A program made the translations under genes and the position numbers. From Phenylobacterium montanum (lineage in GTDB: Bacteria > Pseudomonadota > Alphaproteobacteria > Caulobacterales > Caulobacteraceae): a stretch of DNA of 64,000 bases. The notes beneath the pieces were generated by a model that searched no databases, was not told the origin of the DNA, and saw only the letters and a list, made by a program, of their open reading frames with translations. Positions within the stretch are counted from its first letter, which is position 1. Each line of letters begins with the position of its first letter. Shown here piece after piece: positions 43,728 to 52,059 of this stretch. The stretch spans positions 3,318,501 to 3,382,500 of the forward strand of contig NZ_CP073078.1 of assembly GCF_018135625.1 (NCBI RefSeq). The letters are read 5' to 3'.

Positions 43728-43832
43728 TCAGGCGCCGACCAGGGCAAGGGCGCCGGCCGTGACCAGGCCGAGGGCGAGGAGGAAAACGCCGCCAACGCGG
43801 TCGAGAGTCGTTTCAAAGCGAGCGAGAGACAT
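43728..43832 (-). CDS. 34-residue single-pass membrane protein
   Basis: A very small ORF with an amphipathic start (MSLARFETTLDRVGG) and one strongly hydrophobic helix rich in Leu, Ala, Gly and Val, predicted to span the inner membrane. AGGA lies eight bases before the ATG at 43832; upstream codons in frame are less plausible. It has its own promoter-like sequence (TTGACA 43982-43977, TATTTA 43960-43955), shares an inverted repeat with the divergent TetR gene, and has a terminator downstream. These features make it a likely real gene. It could be a small membrane regulator, stress peptide or toxin; I cannot say which. Confidence 0.7.
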   Translation of the reverse strand: MSLARFETTLDRVGGVFLLALGLVTAGALALVGA

Positions 43833-43954
43833 TTGGGTAGTCCTTTTGCGAGAGAGGGTCAGTTCGATTTCAGGCGTCGCCGGGGGGAGCCAGCGGCGGT
43901 TCGGATTGTCGCAGGACCTTGGGGAGAAGGACGCTGTTCGATCTGAACGCCGCT

Positions 43955-44019
43955 TAAATAGTGCATATCTAAACGGTGTCAAGTTCTATCTTTACACCGT
44001 TCATATTAAAAGTTAGAAA
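43955..44019. promoter_or_regulatory. divergent promoters with shared TetR-type operator
   Basis: AACGGTGT (43972-43979) and ACACCGTT (43994-44001) form an inverted repeat with a 14-base spacer. The left arm overlaps the -35 TTGACA of a minus-strand promoter whose -10 is TATTTA (16-base spacing). The right arm overlaps TTTACA (43991-43996) of a plus-strand promoter with TAGAAA 17 bases later. One repressor dimer pair could control both genes. Confidence 0.65.
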
Positions 44020-44043
44020 GGTTCAGGATTTAAGGGTGGAAAC

Positions 44044-44673
44044 ATGACGACCGTGGCCTTGGCCGAATCCAAACCCTATCATCATGGCGATCTGCGCCGC
44101 GCCCTGCTGCTCGCCGCCGAGGCGGTTCTGGAGCGTGAGGGTCCCAGCGCCCTGTCTCTGCGCGCGGTGGCGCGCGAGGCGGGGGTCAGCCCGGCGGCGC
44201 CCTACCACCACTTCAAGGACAAGAACGAACTGCTCAACGCCGTGGCTATGGAGGGCTTCTCCCAGCTGCACGACGCCATGGCCATGGCGATCAAGGATGA
44301 GCCGGCCGAGGAGCGGCGGCTGGCGATCGGCGTGGCCTATGTGGAATTCGCCCAGGCCAATCCCGCGCTCTATCGCGTGATGTACGACTGCGCCCGCAAT
44401 GGCGAGGCCCTGCCGGAGGACACGCACGAAAACGACGCCATGGGCGGCTACAAACTGGTCAAGGACACCATCAACGAAGCGTCCGGCGGCCAGTTGAGCG
44501 AGCTGGACCTGGAGCTGACCTGCATCGCCTCCTGGTGCGCGGTGCATGGCCTGGCCGAGATGTGCAAGTTCCACAAGTTCAATCCGCTGAAAGAGATGAT
44601 GGGCGGTGAGCGCGCCTTCCTGGAGGGCGTGCTGGACCATTTCGGCGTGCTGAGCCGGACCAAGAAAGCCTGA
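44044..44673 (+). CDS. TetR/AcrR family transcriptional regulator
   Basis: Repressor of 209 residues. The N-terminal helix-turn-helix is typical: GDLRRALLLAAEAVLEREGPSALSLRAVAREAGVSPAAPYHHFKDKNELLNAVA. The remainder (residues 70-209) is the helical ligand/dimer domain with several Cys and Met. It starts at ATG 44044 downstream of an inverted repeat that also covers the divergent promoter of the 34-residue membrane protein gene, so autoregulation and control of that gene are likely. The gluQ gene follows eight bases after its stop and may be co-transcribed. The ligand is unknown. Confidence 0.9.
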   Translation: MTTVALAESKPYHHGDLRRALLLAAEAVLEREGPSALSLRAVAREAGVSPAAPYHHFKDKNELLNAVAMEGFSQLHDAMAMAIKDEPAEERRLAIGVAYVEFAQANPALYRVMYDCARNGEALPEDTHENDAMGGYKLVKDTINEASGGQLSELDLELTCIASWCAVHGLAEMCKFHKFNPLKEMMGGERAFLEGVLDHFGVLSRTKKA

Positions 44674-44680
44674 CCCAGCC

Positions 44681-45526
44681 TTGTTCGCCAGCCGCTTCGC
44701 GCCATCGCCCAGCGGCTATCTGCATCGCGGCCACGCCTTTTCCGCCCTGACGGCTTTCAAAGCTGCACGTGAGGCGCAAGGCCGCTTCATCCTGCGCATC
44801 GAGGACATCGACACCGAGCGCTGCCGGCAGGAATTTGAAGCCGCCATCTTCGAAGACCTCGCCTGGCTGGGCCTCGAATGGGAGCAACCGGTTCGCCGCC
44901 AGTCGGATCACCTGGCCGACTACCAGGCGGCGCTCGAGCGCCTGAGGGCCGACGGCCTCGTCTATCGCTGCTTCAAGACCCGCCGCGAGATTCTGGACGA
45001 GATCGCCCGCGCGCCCCACGGGCCCGAGACGCCCTATCGCGGCGCGCGCCTGGCGCCCGACGAGGAGGCGCGGATGCTCGAAACCGGCGCCCCGTTCGCG
45101 TGGCGGTTGTCGCTGGAGGCCGCGCGGGCCCGGCTAGGCCCTGCCTGGGACGCATTGAGTTTCACTGAGGAAGGCGCCGGGCCGAACGGCGAGCACGGCC
45201 TGATTGGCGCTCGACCGGAAACGGCGGGCGATGTGATCCTGGCGCGCAAGGGGCTCGGCGTCGCCTATCACCTTGCGGTCGTGGTCGATGACGCCCTGCA
45301 GGGGATAACCCACGTGGTGCGAGGCCAGGACCTGTTCGAGGCGGCGCACATCCAGCGCCTGCTGCAGGCCCTGCTCGGCCTGCCGACGCCGACCTATCGC
45401 CACCACCGGCTCCTAGTCGGCCCAGACGGCAAACGCTTCGCCAAGCGCGACAGGGCCGAGACCCTGAGGGAAATCCGGGCGCGTGGGGTGAGCGCAGCCG
45501 CGCTCAGGAACGAACTGGGGTTCTGA
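44681..45526 (+). CDS. gluQ: glutamyl-Q tRNA(Asp) synthetase
   Basis: Truncated glutamyl-tRNA synthetase paralogue of 281 residues that attaches glutamate to queuosine 34 of tRNA-Asp, not to a tRNA end. The catalytic HIGH-type motif is PSPSGYLHRGHAFS at the start, the KMSKS-like motif is GKRFAKRD, and the anticodon-binding domain is absent, as in GluQRS. RIEDIDTERC and RGQDLFEAAHIQRLLQ are further diagnostic blocks. The start is TTG at 44681, eight bases after the TetR gene. It converges on infB through a large hairpin that includes its stop codon. Confidence 0.9.
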   Translation: MFASRFAPSPSGYLHRGHAFSALTAFKAAREAQGRFILRIEDIDTERCRQEFEAAIFEDLAWLGLEWEQPVRRQSDHLADYQAALERLRADGLVYRCFKTRREILDEIARAPHGPETPYRGARLAPDEEARMLETGAPFAWRLSLEAARARLGPAWDALSFTEEGAGPNGEHGLIGARPETAGDVILARKGLGVAYHLAVVVDDALQGITHVVRGQDLFEAAHIQRLLQALLGLPTPTYRHHRLLVGPDGKRFAKRDRAETLREIRARGVSAAALRNELGF

Positions 45527-45564
45527 GCAAAGCCCCTTCCCCGCAAGGGAGAAGGGGCGCTCAG
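45523..45564. terminator. bidirectional hairpin between gluQ and infB
   Basis: CTGAGC ... GCTCAG (45523-45528 and 45559-45564) encloses GCCCCTTC-CCC-GCAA-GGG-A-GAAGGGGC, giving a long near-perfect stem between convergent genes. It probably stops transcription from both sides although no long T run follows. Its core resembles the GC-rich inverted repeats at 49391-49500. Confidence 0.65.
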
Positions 45565-45566
45565 CA

Positions 45567-48500
45567 TCACAGCGTCCGCTTGACCTCTTCCACGGTGAAG
45601 CACTCGATGGTGTCGCCGGGCTTGATGTCCTGGAAGTTGGCGAAGGCCATGCCGCATTCCTGGCCGACCACCACCTCGTTGACCTCGTCCTTGAAGCGCT
45701 TGAGCGTCTGCAGGGTGCCCAGCTCCAGGATGACCACGTTGTCGCGGACGATCCGGACGCGGGCGCCTTTTCGCACCACGCCTTCGGTGACCTTACAGCC
45801 CGCCACGCGGCCGACCTTGGAGATGTCGAAGGCCTGCAGCACCTCGGCGTTGCCCAGGAAGGTCTCGCGCTGGATCGGCGCCAGCATGCCCGAGAGCACG
45901 CCTTTGATGTCGTCGAGAAGGTCGTAGATGATCGCGTAGTAGCGGATCTCGACCCCTTCGCGGTCGGCAAGGTCGCGGGCCTGCTTCGAGGCGCGGACGT
46001 TGAAGCCCAGGACCGGCGCGCCGATCCCCTTGGCCAGCATGACATCGCTCTCGTTGATCGCCCCGGCGCCGGAATGGATGATCCGGGCGCGGACCTCGTC
46101 GGTGGAGATCTTCTCCAGCGAGCTGACGATAGCCTCGGCCGAGCCCTGCACGTCCGCCTTGATGATCAGCGGCAGTTCGGCGACCTTCTTGTCCTGCAGC
46201 TTGGCCATCATGTCGGCCAGCGAAGCGCCGGCCACGCCGGCCGGTGCAACGGTCTTTTCGCGCTTCAGGCGGATGCGGTATTCGGTCAGCTCGCGGGCTC
46301 GGGCCTCGTTCTCGACCACCGCGAAGGGCTCGCCCGGATCGGGCGTGCCGTCCAGGCCGAGGATCTCCACCGGCTCGGACGGGCCGGCCTCGGGCACCTG
46401 CTCGTCGCGCTCGTTGATCAGGGCGCGAACGCGGCCCCAGTTGGCGCCGGCCACGACGATGTCCGAGCGCTTCAGGGTGCCGCGCTTGACCAGTACGGTG
46501 GCCACCGCGCCGCGGCCGCGATCCAGCTTGGACTCGATGACGATGCCGTCGGCCACCCGGTCGGGATTGGCCTTCAGGTCCATCAGCTCGGCCTGCAGCA
46601 GGATGCCTTCGATCAGATTGTCCAGGCCGATCTTCTTGGTCGCCGAAACCTCGACGATCTGGGTGTCGCCGCCCAGGCTCTCGGCCACGATCTCGTGCTG
46701 CAGCAACTCGTTGACCACCCGGGTCGCGTCGGCGTCCGGCTTGTCGATCTTGTTGACCGCCACGATGATCGGGGCGCCGGCGGCCTTGGCGTGGTTGATG
46801 GCCTCGATGGTCTGGGGCATCACGCCGTCGTCGGCCGCCACCACCAGGATGACGATGTCGGTGACGTTGGCGCCGCGGGCGCGCATGGCCGAGAAGGCCG
46901 CGTGGCCCGGCGTGTCCAGGAAGGTGACGCGCTCGCCGTTCGGCAGGCGCACCTGGTAGGCGCCGATGTGCTGGGTGATGCCGCCGTGCTCGCCGGCCGC
47001 AACGTCCGTAGAACGCAGGGCGTCCAAGAGGCTGGTCTTGCCGTGGTCGACGTGACCCATCACCGCGACCACAGGGGCGCGCGGCAGCAGGTGATCGTCG
47101 ACATCCTCGGCGCCGATGAAGCCTTCTTCGACGTCGGATTCCGAGACGCGGCGGACGGTATGGCCGAATTCGGTGGCCACCAGCTCGGCGGTGTCGCTGT
47201 CGATCACGTCGTTGATCTTCAGCATCAGGCCCTGGCGCATCAGGAACTTGATGATCTCGACGCCGCGGGTGGCCATGCGGTTGGCCAGTTCCTGCACGGT
47301 GATGACGTCGGGAATGACGACTTCACGCGCCGTGCGGGCCTGTTCCTGGGCCCCGCCCTTGCGCTTTTCGCGCTCGCGTTCGCGGGCCCGGCGCACCGAG
47401 GCCAGCGAGCGCATGCGTTCGACGGCCTCGTCGTCGTTGCCGGCCACGGCCTGGATGGTCAGGCGGCCTTCGCGGCGCTGAGGCGCGCCCTTGACGCTGC
47501 GGGTCGGCTTGGCCGGGGCGGCCTTGGAGCCGCGGCGGGCGGCGCTTTCTTCCTCGTCGTCCGGACGGCGGTCGATCACGCCGCCGCCGGGGCGCGGGGC
47601 CTGGCGGGTGGCGCGCTGGATCTCGGGTCCGGCCGGCGCTTCGGCGCGGCCAATGCCCGGCGGGCGCGGTCCACGATCGCCGCGCGGGGCGGGGGCCGGG
47701 TTCAGCGCGGAATAGCGGACGGTCTCGCCCTGGCGCGGCGGGCGGTCGCCGAACCGGCCGCCGCCTTCCGGGCGGCCGCCTTCGCGCGGACCACGGGGCG
47801 GATAGCCGCCCTCGGGACGCGGGCCACGGGGGCCTTCGGGGCGGGGACCGCGATCAGGACGCGGGCCGCCTTCGGGGCGAGGCCCACGGCCGGCGACTTC
47901 GCCGCGCTGACCGAAATTGACGTTCTGCTGCGGGCGCTCGGGCCGGTAGGTGGTGGTCGAGCTGCGATCGTCACGGCGGTCGTCGCGGCGCGGCTGGTCA
48001 CGGCCTTCCTGCCGCGGCGGGGCGGCGGAGGCGCGAACCGGTTCGGCCGGGCGCGGTTCCGGCGCCCGCTGCGGCGGCGGCTCAGGGGCGCGAGCCACCA
48101 CGGGCGCCGGGCGCGGGGCCTCGGCGACGGGCGCAGGGGCCTGGGGCGCGGCAGGCGCAGGCTGAGCCGGCTGGGCGGCGGCCTGGGCGGCGCGCTCGGC
48201 GGCTTCCGCCTCGCGGCGACGGGCCTCGTCGGCGCGCCGGCGGGCGTCTTCCTCGGCGCGTCGAGCGGCGTCGCGGCGCTCCTGCTCGGCGCGGGCGGTT
48301 TCCAGCACGCGCTGGCGGGCGCGCAGCTCTTCCTGGCTGAGGTTCAGGCCGCCCTGGCCGCCGGCGGGGGCGGCCGGACGCGGGGCCTGGGGCTCACGCG
48401 GCCGGACATCCAGGGCGCCGCGCTTCTCGGCGGGCGAGGGGCCGGCAAGATTCGTCGGCGCCGGCGCATCCACGCGCCGCCGCTTGGTCTCGACCACCAC

Positions 48501-48632
48501 GGTCTTGGACCGGCCGTGGCTGAAGCTCTGCTTGACCGTCCCGGCATTGACCGCGCCCTGCCTGGGTTTCAGGGTCAGGGGCGCACGTCCGCTGGTGTTG
48601 CGGCCATTTTCGTCGTCGTTCGCGTCGCTCAT
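45567..48632 (-). CDS. infB: translation initiation factor IF-2
   Basis: Essential GTPase of 1021 residues that brings initiator tRNA to the 30S subunit and joins the subunits. The GTP-binding domain starts near residue 520 with [12 protein letters not shown], then DTPGHAAFS and NKIDKPDA. Before it lies a conserved IF2_N-type segment (about 430-500) and a long, low-complexity region (about 60-400) rich in Arg, Pro, Glu and Ala, as in Caulobacter IF-2, which is longer than the E. coli form. Domains II to IV end at [12 protein letters not shown]. It follows ylxR in the rimP-nusA-ylxR-infB operon and is the last gene before a convergent hairpin; rbfA and truB do not follow. Confidence 0.97.
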   Translation of the reverse strand: MSDANDDENGRNTSGRAPLTLKPRQGAVNAGTVKQSFSHGRSKTVVVETKRRRVDAPAPTNLAGPSPAEKRGALDVRPREPQAPRPAAPAGGQGGLNLSQEELRARQRVLETARAEQERRDAARRAEEDARRRADEARRREAEAAERAAQAAAQPAQPAPAAPQAPAPVAEAPRPAPVVARAPEPPPQRAPEPRPAEPVRASAAPPRQEGRDQPRRDDRRDDRSSTTTYRPERPQQNVNFGQRGEVAGRGPRPEGGPRPDRGPRPEGPRGPRPEGGYPPRGPREGGRPEGGGRFGDRPPRQGETVRYSALNPAPAPRGDRGPRPPGIGRAEAPAGPEIQRATRQAPRPGGGVIDRRPDDEEESAARRGSKAAPAKPTRSVKGAPQRREGRLTIQAVAGNDDEAVERMRSLASVRRAREREREKRKGGAQEQARTAREVVIPDVITVQELANRMATRGVEIIKFLMRQGLMLKINDVIDSDTAELVATEFGHTVRRVSESDVEEGFIGAEDVDDHLLPRAPVVAVMGHVDHGKTSLLDALRSTDVAAGEHGGITQHIGAYQVRLPNGERVTFLDTPGHAAFSAMRARGANVTDIVILVVAADDGVMPQTIEAINHAKAAGAPIIVAVNKIDKPDADATRVVNELLQHEIVAESLGGDTQIVEVSATKKIGLDNLIEGILLQAELMDLKANPDRVADGIVIESKLDRGRGAVATVLVKRGTLKRSDIVVAGANWGRVRALINERDEQVPEAGPSEPVEILGLDGTPDPGEPFAVVENEARARELTEYRIRLKREKTVAPAGVAGASLADMMAKLQDKKVAELPLIIKADVQGSAEAIVSSLEKISTDEVRARIIHSGAGAINESDVMLAKGIGAPVLGFNVRASKQARDLADREGVEIRYYAIIYDLLDDIKGVLSGMLAPIQRETFLGNAEVLQAFDISKVGRVAGCKVTEGVVRKGARVRIVRDNVVILELGTLQTLKRFKDEVNEVVVGQECGMAFANFQDIKPGDTIECFTVEEVKRTL

Positions 48633-48736
48633 CCGCTCGCTTTACTGACATGCCGAGCCCGGTGGCGCGGCCTGTCCCTACCGTTGCAAATCCATAGCAG
48701 AACAGGCCATCGGCAGCCGAGGCGCCTGGCCCGTTC

Positions 48737-49303
48737 TCAAGGCTCCTCGCGCCAACTCTCAGGAAGGAGCGGACGGAAGCCAGAAAGACGCTCGACATCG
48801 ATTGTCCAGCTCTTCGCGCCTCGTCCCGCAAGGAAGGCGAGGTGTATCACATTTCCAAGCCCCAAGGCCAAACTCAATTCTTGCGAATCGAACACGCCCA
48901 GAAGCCGGGGCGGGTGACCGGACCTGCGGCCGGCCTGCAAAAGCTTGCGCCGCCCGTCCGCAGCGCCGTCCGAGGCGTCGATCAGCCAGGCGGCCTTGCC
49001 CGCCAAAATCGCCTGAGAAACCCCGTCGAACCCCGAAATAAGCTCGCCAGCCCGCCGCGCAAGCCCCAGGCCCTGCAGAATCCGAAGCTTGAGCAGGGAT
49101 TCAACCTGATCGGCCAGGTCCGCCGGCGCGGAGAGCTTGGTCTTGGCCGCCCGCGAGAAGCCGCCCTTCTTCGCCGCCGCCTCCACCGAAGCCCGATCCG
49201 CCGCGACCCACAGCCCCCGCCCCGGCAGCTTGCGCGCCAGGTCCGGAACCACCGAACCGTCCGGCCCGGCCACGAACCGCACCAGCCGCGCCTCGTCCAT
49301 CAC
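48737..49303 (-). CDS. ylxR: YlxR (DUF448) - L7Ae-like RNA-binding protein, 5' end disturbed
   Basis: Two-domain protein encoded between nusA and infB. Residues 1-75 are the YlxR domain (VRFVAGPDGSVVPDLARKLPGRGLWV) and about 80-185 an L7Ae-like RNA-binding domain (LGLARRAGELISGFDGV). The visible start is GTG 49303 or ATG 49300, but the expected N-terminal motif RRDLVSG lies upstream in the same frame without any start codon. An ATG at 49388 with GGAGGGG before it is one base out of frame; removing one C from the CCCC at 49376-49379 (minus strand) would join it to the gene. Either an assembly error or a real frameshift is therefore likely. Confidence 0.8.
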   Translation of the reverse strand: MMDEARLVRFVAGPDGSVVPDLARKLPGRGLWVAADRASVEAAAKKGGFSRAAKTKLSAPADLADQVESLLKLRILQGLGLARRAGELISGFDGVSQAILAGKAAWLIDASDGAADGRRKLLQAGRRSGHPPRLLGVFDSQELSLALGLGNVIHLAFLAGRGAKSWTIDVERLSGFRPLLPESWREEP

Positions 49304-49390
49304 CTGGCCCGAAACCAGGTCCCGCCGCTGGCGGCTCGCCTCGGCGTGGGTGGCGGGGGATGGGGCGTCGGTCGTGGGGTGGCTCCATAG

Positions 49391-49500
49391 AAAAGCCCCT
49401 CCCCCTTGCGGGGAGGGGTTGGGGTTAGGGTGTCGGCGCGAGCTTTCGGGGTTGGAGGTTCACCCCCATCCCCTGCCCTTCCCCCACAAAGGGGAAGGGG
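49391..49500. repeat. composite inverted repeat between nusA and ylxR
   Basis: Two GC-rich palindromes lie 60 bases apart: CCCCTCCCCC-TTGC-GGGGAGGGG at 49396-49418 and CCCTTCCCCC-ACAAA-GGGGAAGGGG at 49476-49500. On the minus strand the first is followed by CTTTTCT, so it looks like a terminator placed inside the nusA-infB operon. The layout resembles an interspersed palindromic repeat and also occurs in part at 45532-45558. Confidence 0.7.
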
Positions 49501-49510
49501 TTCGGAAGGC

Positions 49511-51148
49511 TCAGCCCTCTTCGGCTTCGGCCTCGGCTTCTTCCGCCAGCTCCTCGCCTTCTTCCAGATATTCCTCTTCCGGCGCCGGCTCGACCCAGCC
49601 CATGGCCACGCGGGCGTTCATGATCAGGGCCTCGGCCGCCTCGGCCGACAGGCTGAAGCTTTCCAGGATGCCGGATTCGCGCACCCGCTCGCCATTCTTG
49701 ACCTCGAACCAGCCGCGCAAGTCGTCAGGCACCAGGCCGGCCAGGTCCTCGACGGTCTTCACATCGCCTTCGCCCAGGGCCACGGCGATCGGCAGGGTCA
49801 CGCCTTCGATCTCGAGCACGCCGTCCTCGACGCCCAGGGCCTTGCGCTTCTCGTCCAGTTCGGCGGCTTCCTTTTCCAGGAAGTCGCGGGCGCGGGCCTG
49901 CAGCTCCTCGGCGGTGTCCTCGCCGAAGCCTTCGATCGAGGCGATCTCGTCCGCCTCGACATAGGCCACGTCCTCGACGGTGGCGAAACCTTCGGTGACC
50001 AGCAGCTGGGCGATGACCTCGTCCACGTCCAGGGCTTCCTGGAACAGGGCGGTGCGCTCGGCGAACTCGCGCTGGCGGCGCTCGCTCTCCTGGCTTTCGG
50101 TCATGATGTCGATCTGCCAGCCGGTCAGCTGGCTGGCCAGGCGCACGTTCTGGCCGCGGCGGCCGATGGCCAGAGACAGCTGCTCGTCGGGCACGACGAC
50201 CTCGACCCGCTCGTCCTCCTCGTCCATCACCACCTTGGTGACTTCGGCGGGCGCAAGCGCGTTCACCAGGAAGGTGGCCTCGTCCGGCGACCAGGAGATG
50301 ATGTCGATCTTCTCGCCCTGCAGCTCGGCCACCACCGCCTGAACGCGGCTGCCGCGCATGCCGACGCAGGCGCCGACCGGGTCGATGGAGCTGTCGTTGG
50401 ACACCACCGCCATCTTGGCGCGGCTGCCCGGGTCGCGGGCGATGGCGCGGATCTCGATCACCCCGTCATAGACTTCCGGCACTTCCTGGGCGAACAGCTT
50501 GGCCATGAAGCCGCCGTGGGCGCGGGAGAGCATGATCTGCGGGCCCTTGGCCTCGCGGCGGACGTCGTAGATGTAGCTGCGGATGCGGTCGCCGACCTGG
50601 AAATTCTCGCGCGGGATCGCCTGGTCGCGGCGCACGATGCCTTCGCCGCGGCCCAGGTCGACGATGATGTTGCCGTATTCGACCCGCTTGACCACGCCGT
50701 TGACGATCTCGCCCACGCGGTCCTTGAATTCCTCGTGCTGCCGCTCGCGCTCGGCCTCGCGCACCTTGCCGGTGACCACCTGGCGGGCCATCTGGGTCTG
50801 CACCCGGCCGATCTCGAACGGCGGCAGGATTTCTTCGTAGACCTTGCCGACAAAAGCGTCCTTGTCGTCGCGCTTGGCGTCAGACAGGCTCTTGAAGGCG
50901 TAATCGTTCTCGATCGGCTCTTCGTCGTCGACCACGGTGACGAAGCGCTTGATCACCGTCTCGCCGCTCTTGGGGTCCATGTGCACGCGGATGTCGTGCT
51001 CAGCGCCGTAGCGGGCGCGGGCGGCCTTCTGGATCGCCTCCTCGATCGCCTCGATCACCACTTCGCGCTCGATCGACTTCTCCCGCGCGACCGCCTCGGC
51101 GATCTGCAAGAGTTCCTGGCGGTTGGCGGAAACGCCGGTCAGGGCCAT
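49511..51148 (-). CDS. nusA: transcription termination/antitermination protein NusA
   Basis: RNA polymerase-binding elongation factor of 545 residues that promotes pausing, intrinsic termination and, with other Nus factors, antitermination. Domains in order: N-terminal RNA polymerase-binding domain (about 1-125), S1 domain (about 135-200, [21 protein letters not shown]), two KH domains (about 230-350, [15 protein letters not shown] and [16 protein letters not shown]), two helix-hairpin AR-type repeats (about 365-515), then a very acidic tail of Glu and Ala. It lies between rimP and ylxR; six bases separate it from rimP. NusA could act on the leader terminator of its own operon. Confidence 0.97.
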   Translation of the reverse strand: MALTGVSANRQELLQIAEAVAREKSIEREVVIEAIEEAIQKAARARYGAEHDIRVHMDPKSGETVIKRFVTVVDDEEPIENDYAFKSLSDAKRDDKDAFVGKVYEEILPPFEIGRVQTQMARQVVTGKVREAERERQHEEFKDRVGEIVNGVVKRVEYGNIIVDLGRGEGIVRRDQAIPRENFQVGDRIRSYIYDVRREAKGPQIMLSRAHGGFMAKLFAQEVPEVYDGVIEIRAIARDPGSRAKMAVVSNDSSIDPVGACVGMRGSRVQAVVAELQGEKIDIISWSPDEATFLVNALAPAEVTKVVMDEEDERVEVVVPDEQLSLAIGRRGQNVRLASQLTGWQIDIMTESQESERRQREFAERTALFQEALDVDEVIAQLLVTEGFATVEDVAYVEADEIASIEGFGEDTAEELQARARDFLEKEAAELDEKRKALGVEDGVLEIEGVTLPIAVALGEGDVKTVEDLAGLVPDDLRGWFEVKNGERVRESGILESFSLSAEAAEALIMNARVAMGWVEPAPEEEYLEEGEELAEEAEAEAEEG

Positions 51149-51153
51149 GGGGT

Positions 51154-51705
51154 CTACTCCTCGTCCGCGTCCGAAGACGCCTGTTCGTGTTCCAGCCGCG
51201 CCTGGCGTTGCTCGGCGCCGCGTTTCATCAACTCGTCGTTCAGCACCAGCTTGGCGTCGATGATCCAGGCGAAGGGGACCAGGGCGGTCTCCTCCTCGCC
51301 TTCCAGGTTGATGGCGACATTGTCGCCCTCGATCCCGGCCAGCTCGCCCTTGAAGCGCTTGCGGCCGTCGGCCAAGCGGTCCAGCTCCAGCCGCGCCTCC
51401 AGGCCCTCATAGGCCTCGAAGTCCTTCAGACGGGTCAGGGGGCGGTCGATGCCGGGACTGGAGACTTCCAGCAGGTAGTCGCCGGAGATGGGATCGGCCG
51501 CGTCGAGCACTTCCGACAGGGCGCGCGACAAACGGGCGCAGTCGTCGACGTTCATTTCGCCGTGAGCGTCCTCGGCCATCACCTGCAGCCGGCGCGACTG
51601 GGTCCCGCCCATCAGGCGCAGGCGCACGATCTCATAGCCCGCCGCCTCGGCCACCGGGTCGAGCAGTTCCAGCAAACTCCGGTCTTCCTGCGTCTTGCCG
51701 CGCAA
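51154..51705 (-). CDS. rimP: ribosome maturation factor RimP
   Basis: Assembly factor of 183 residues needed for 30S subunit maturation. The N-terminal domain contains [18 protein letters not shown], followed by [18 protein letters not shown] and [26 protein letters not shown], the RimP signature. An Sm-like domain forms the C-terminal half. The start is TTG at 51705 preceded by GAGGGA. It is the first gene of the rimP-nusA-ylxR-infB operon, as in other bacteria, and is preceded by a strong promoter and a leader terminator on the same strand. Confidence 0.95.
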   Translation of the reverse strand: MRGKTQEDRSLLELLDPVAEAAGYEIVRLRLMGGTQSRRLQVMAEDAHGEMNVDDCARLSRALSEVLDAADPISGDYLLEVSSPGIDRPLTRLKDFEAYEGLEARLELDRLADGRKRFKGELAGIEGDNVAINLEGEEETALVPFAWIIDAKLVLNDELMKRGAEQRQARLEHEQASSDADEE

Positions 51706-51723
51706 GGGTCCCTCGAAAATCCA

Positions 51724-51756
51724 ACAAAAAAGCGGCGGGCCTTCCGGCCGCCGCTC
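51724..51756 (-). terminator. leader terminator (attenuator candidate) before rimP
   Basis: On the minus strand AGCGGCGGCC, loop GGAA and GGCCCGCCGCT form a stem followed by TTTTTT, 19 bases before the rimP start codon. A smaller hairpin CGCT-TTCG-AGCG just upstream shares bases with its left arm and would exclude it. Position downstream of a good promoter makes attenuation more likely than termination of another gene. Confidence 0.7.
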
Positions 51757-51794
51757 GAAAGCGCCATCCAGCGCAAACGATCGATGTGAGAGGG

Positions 51795-51823
51795 TTTATA
51801 GACGGGCCCGGAGCGTTTGTCAG
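51795..51823 (-). promoter_or_regulatory. promoter of the rimP-nusA-ylxR-infB operon
   Basis: On the minus strand CTGACA (51823-51818) and TATAAA (51800-51795) have 17 bases between them, close to the ideal for the housekeeping sigma factor. The predicted transcript would begin near 51788 and have a leader of about 83 bases containing a terminator. The rest of the spacer 51706-52059 shows nothing else that I recognise. Confidence 0.65.
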
Positions 51824-52059
51824 CCCCTTTGCGGCATTCGCGGAGCATCTCGTTTTCCGCCCTTGGATTTTCCCTAGGCTGCTTGAAGGCGGGCTTTTGC
51901 AGTTGTCCGCCCCGCTCGATCCGGCGAATCGCCGGCGACTACATCCGAACTGGAGAGGTCAGAGCGAACGCCGCTGTGACCTGTGTCACTATTGCGTCCA
52001 GCAAGCTTTACCATGAATGTCGGCTCGGGCGGGCCATTGGGGTCCGACGGGGGCATGAC

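Noticed and set aside
47400-48480. Repeat array in the infB 5' half
   Set aside because: The repetitive base pattern is the low-complexity Arg/Pro/Gly/Ala-rich linker of IF-2, not a CRISPR array or mobile element.
46074-48917. 947-codon plus-strand open frame opposite infB
   Set aside because: Pure antisense of infB; composition mirrors GC-rich third-position bias and it has no domain. The same reasoning removes the other long antisense frames (for example opposite nusA, opgG, miaB and the M2 peptidase).
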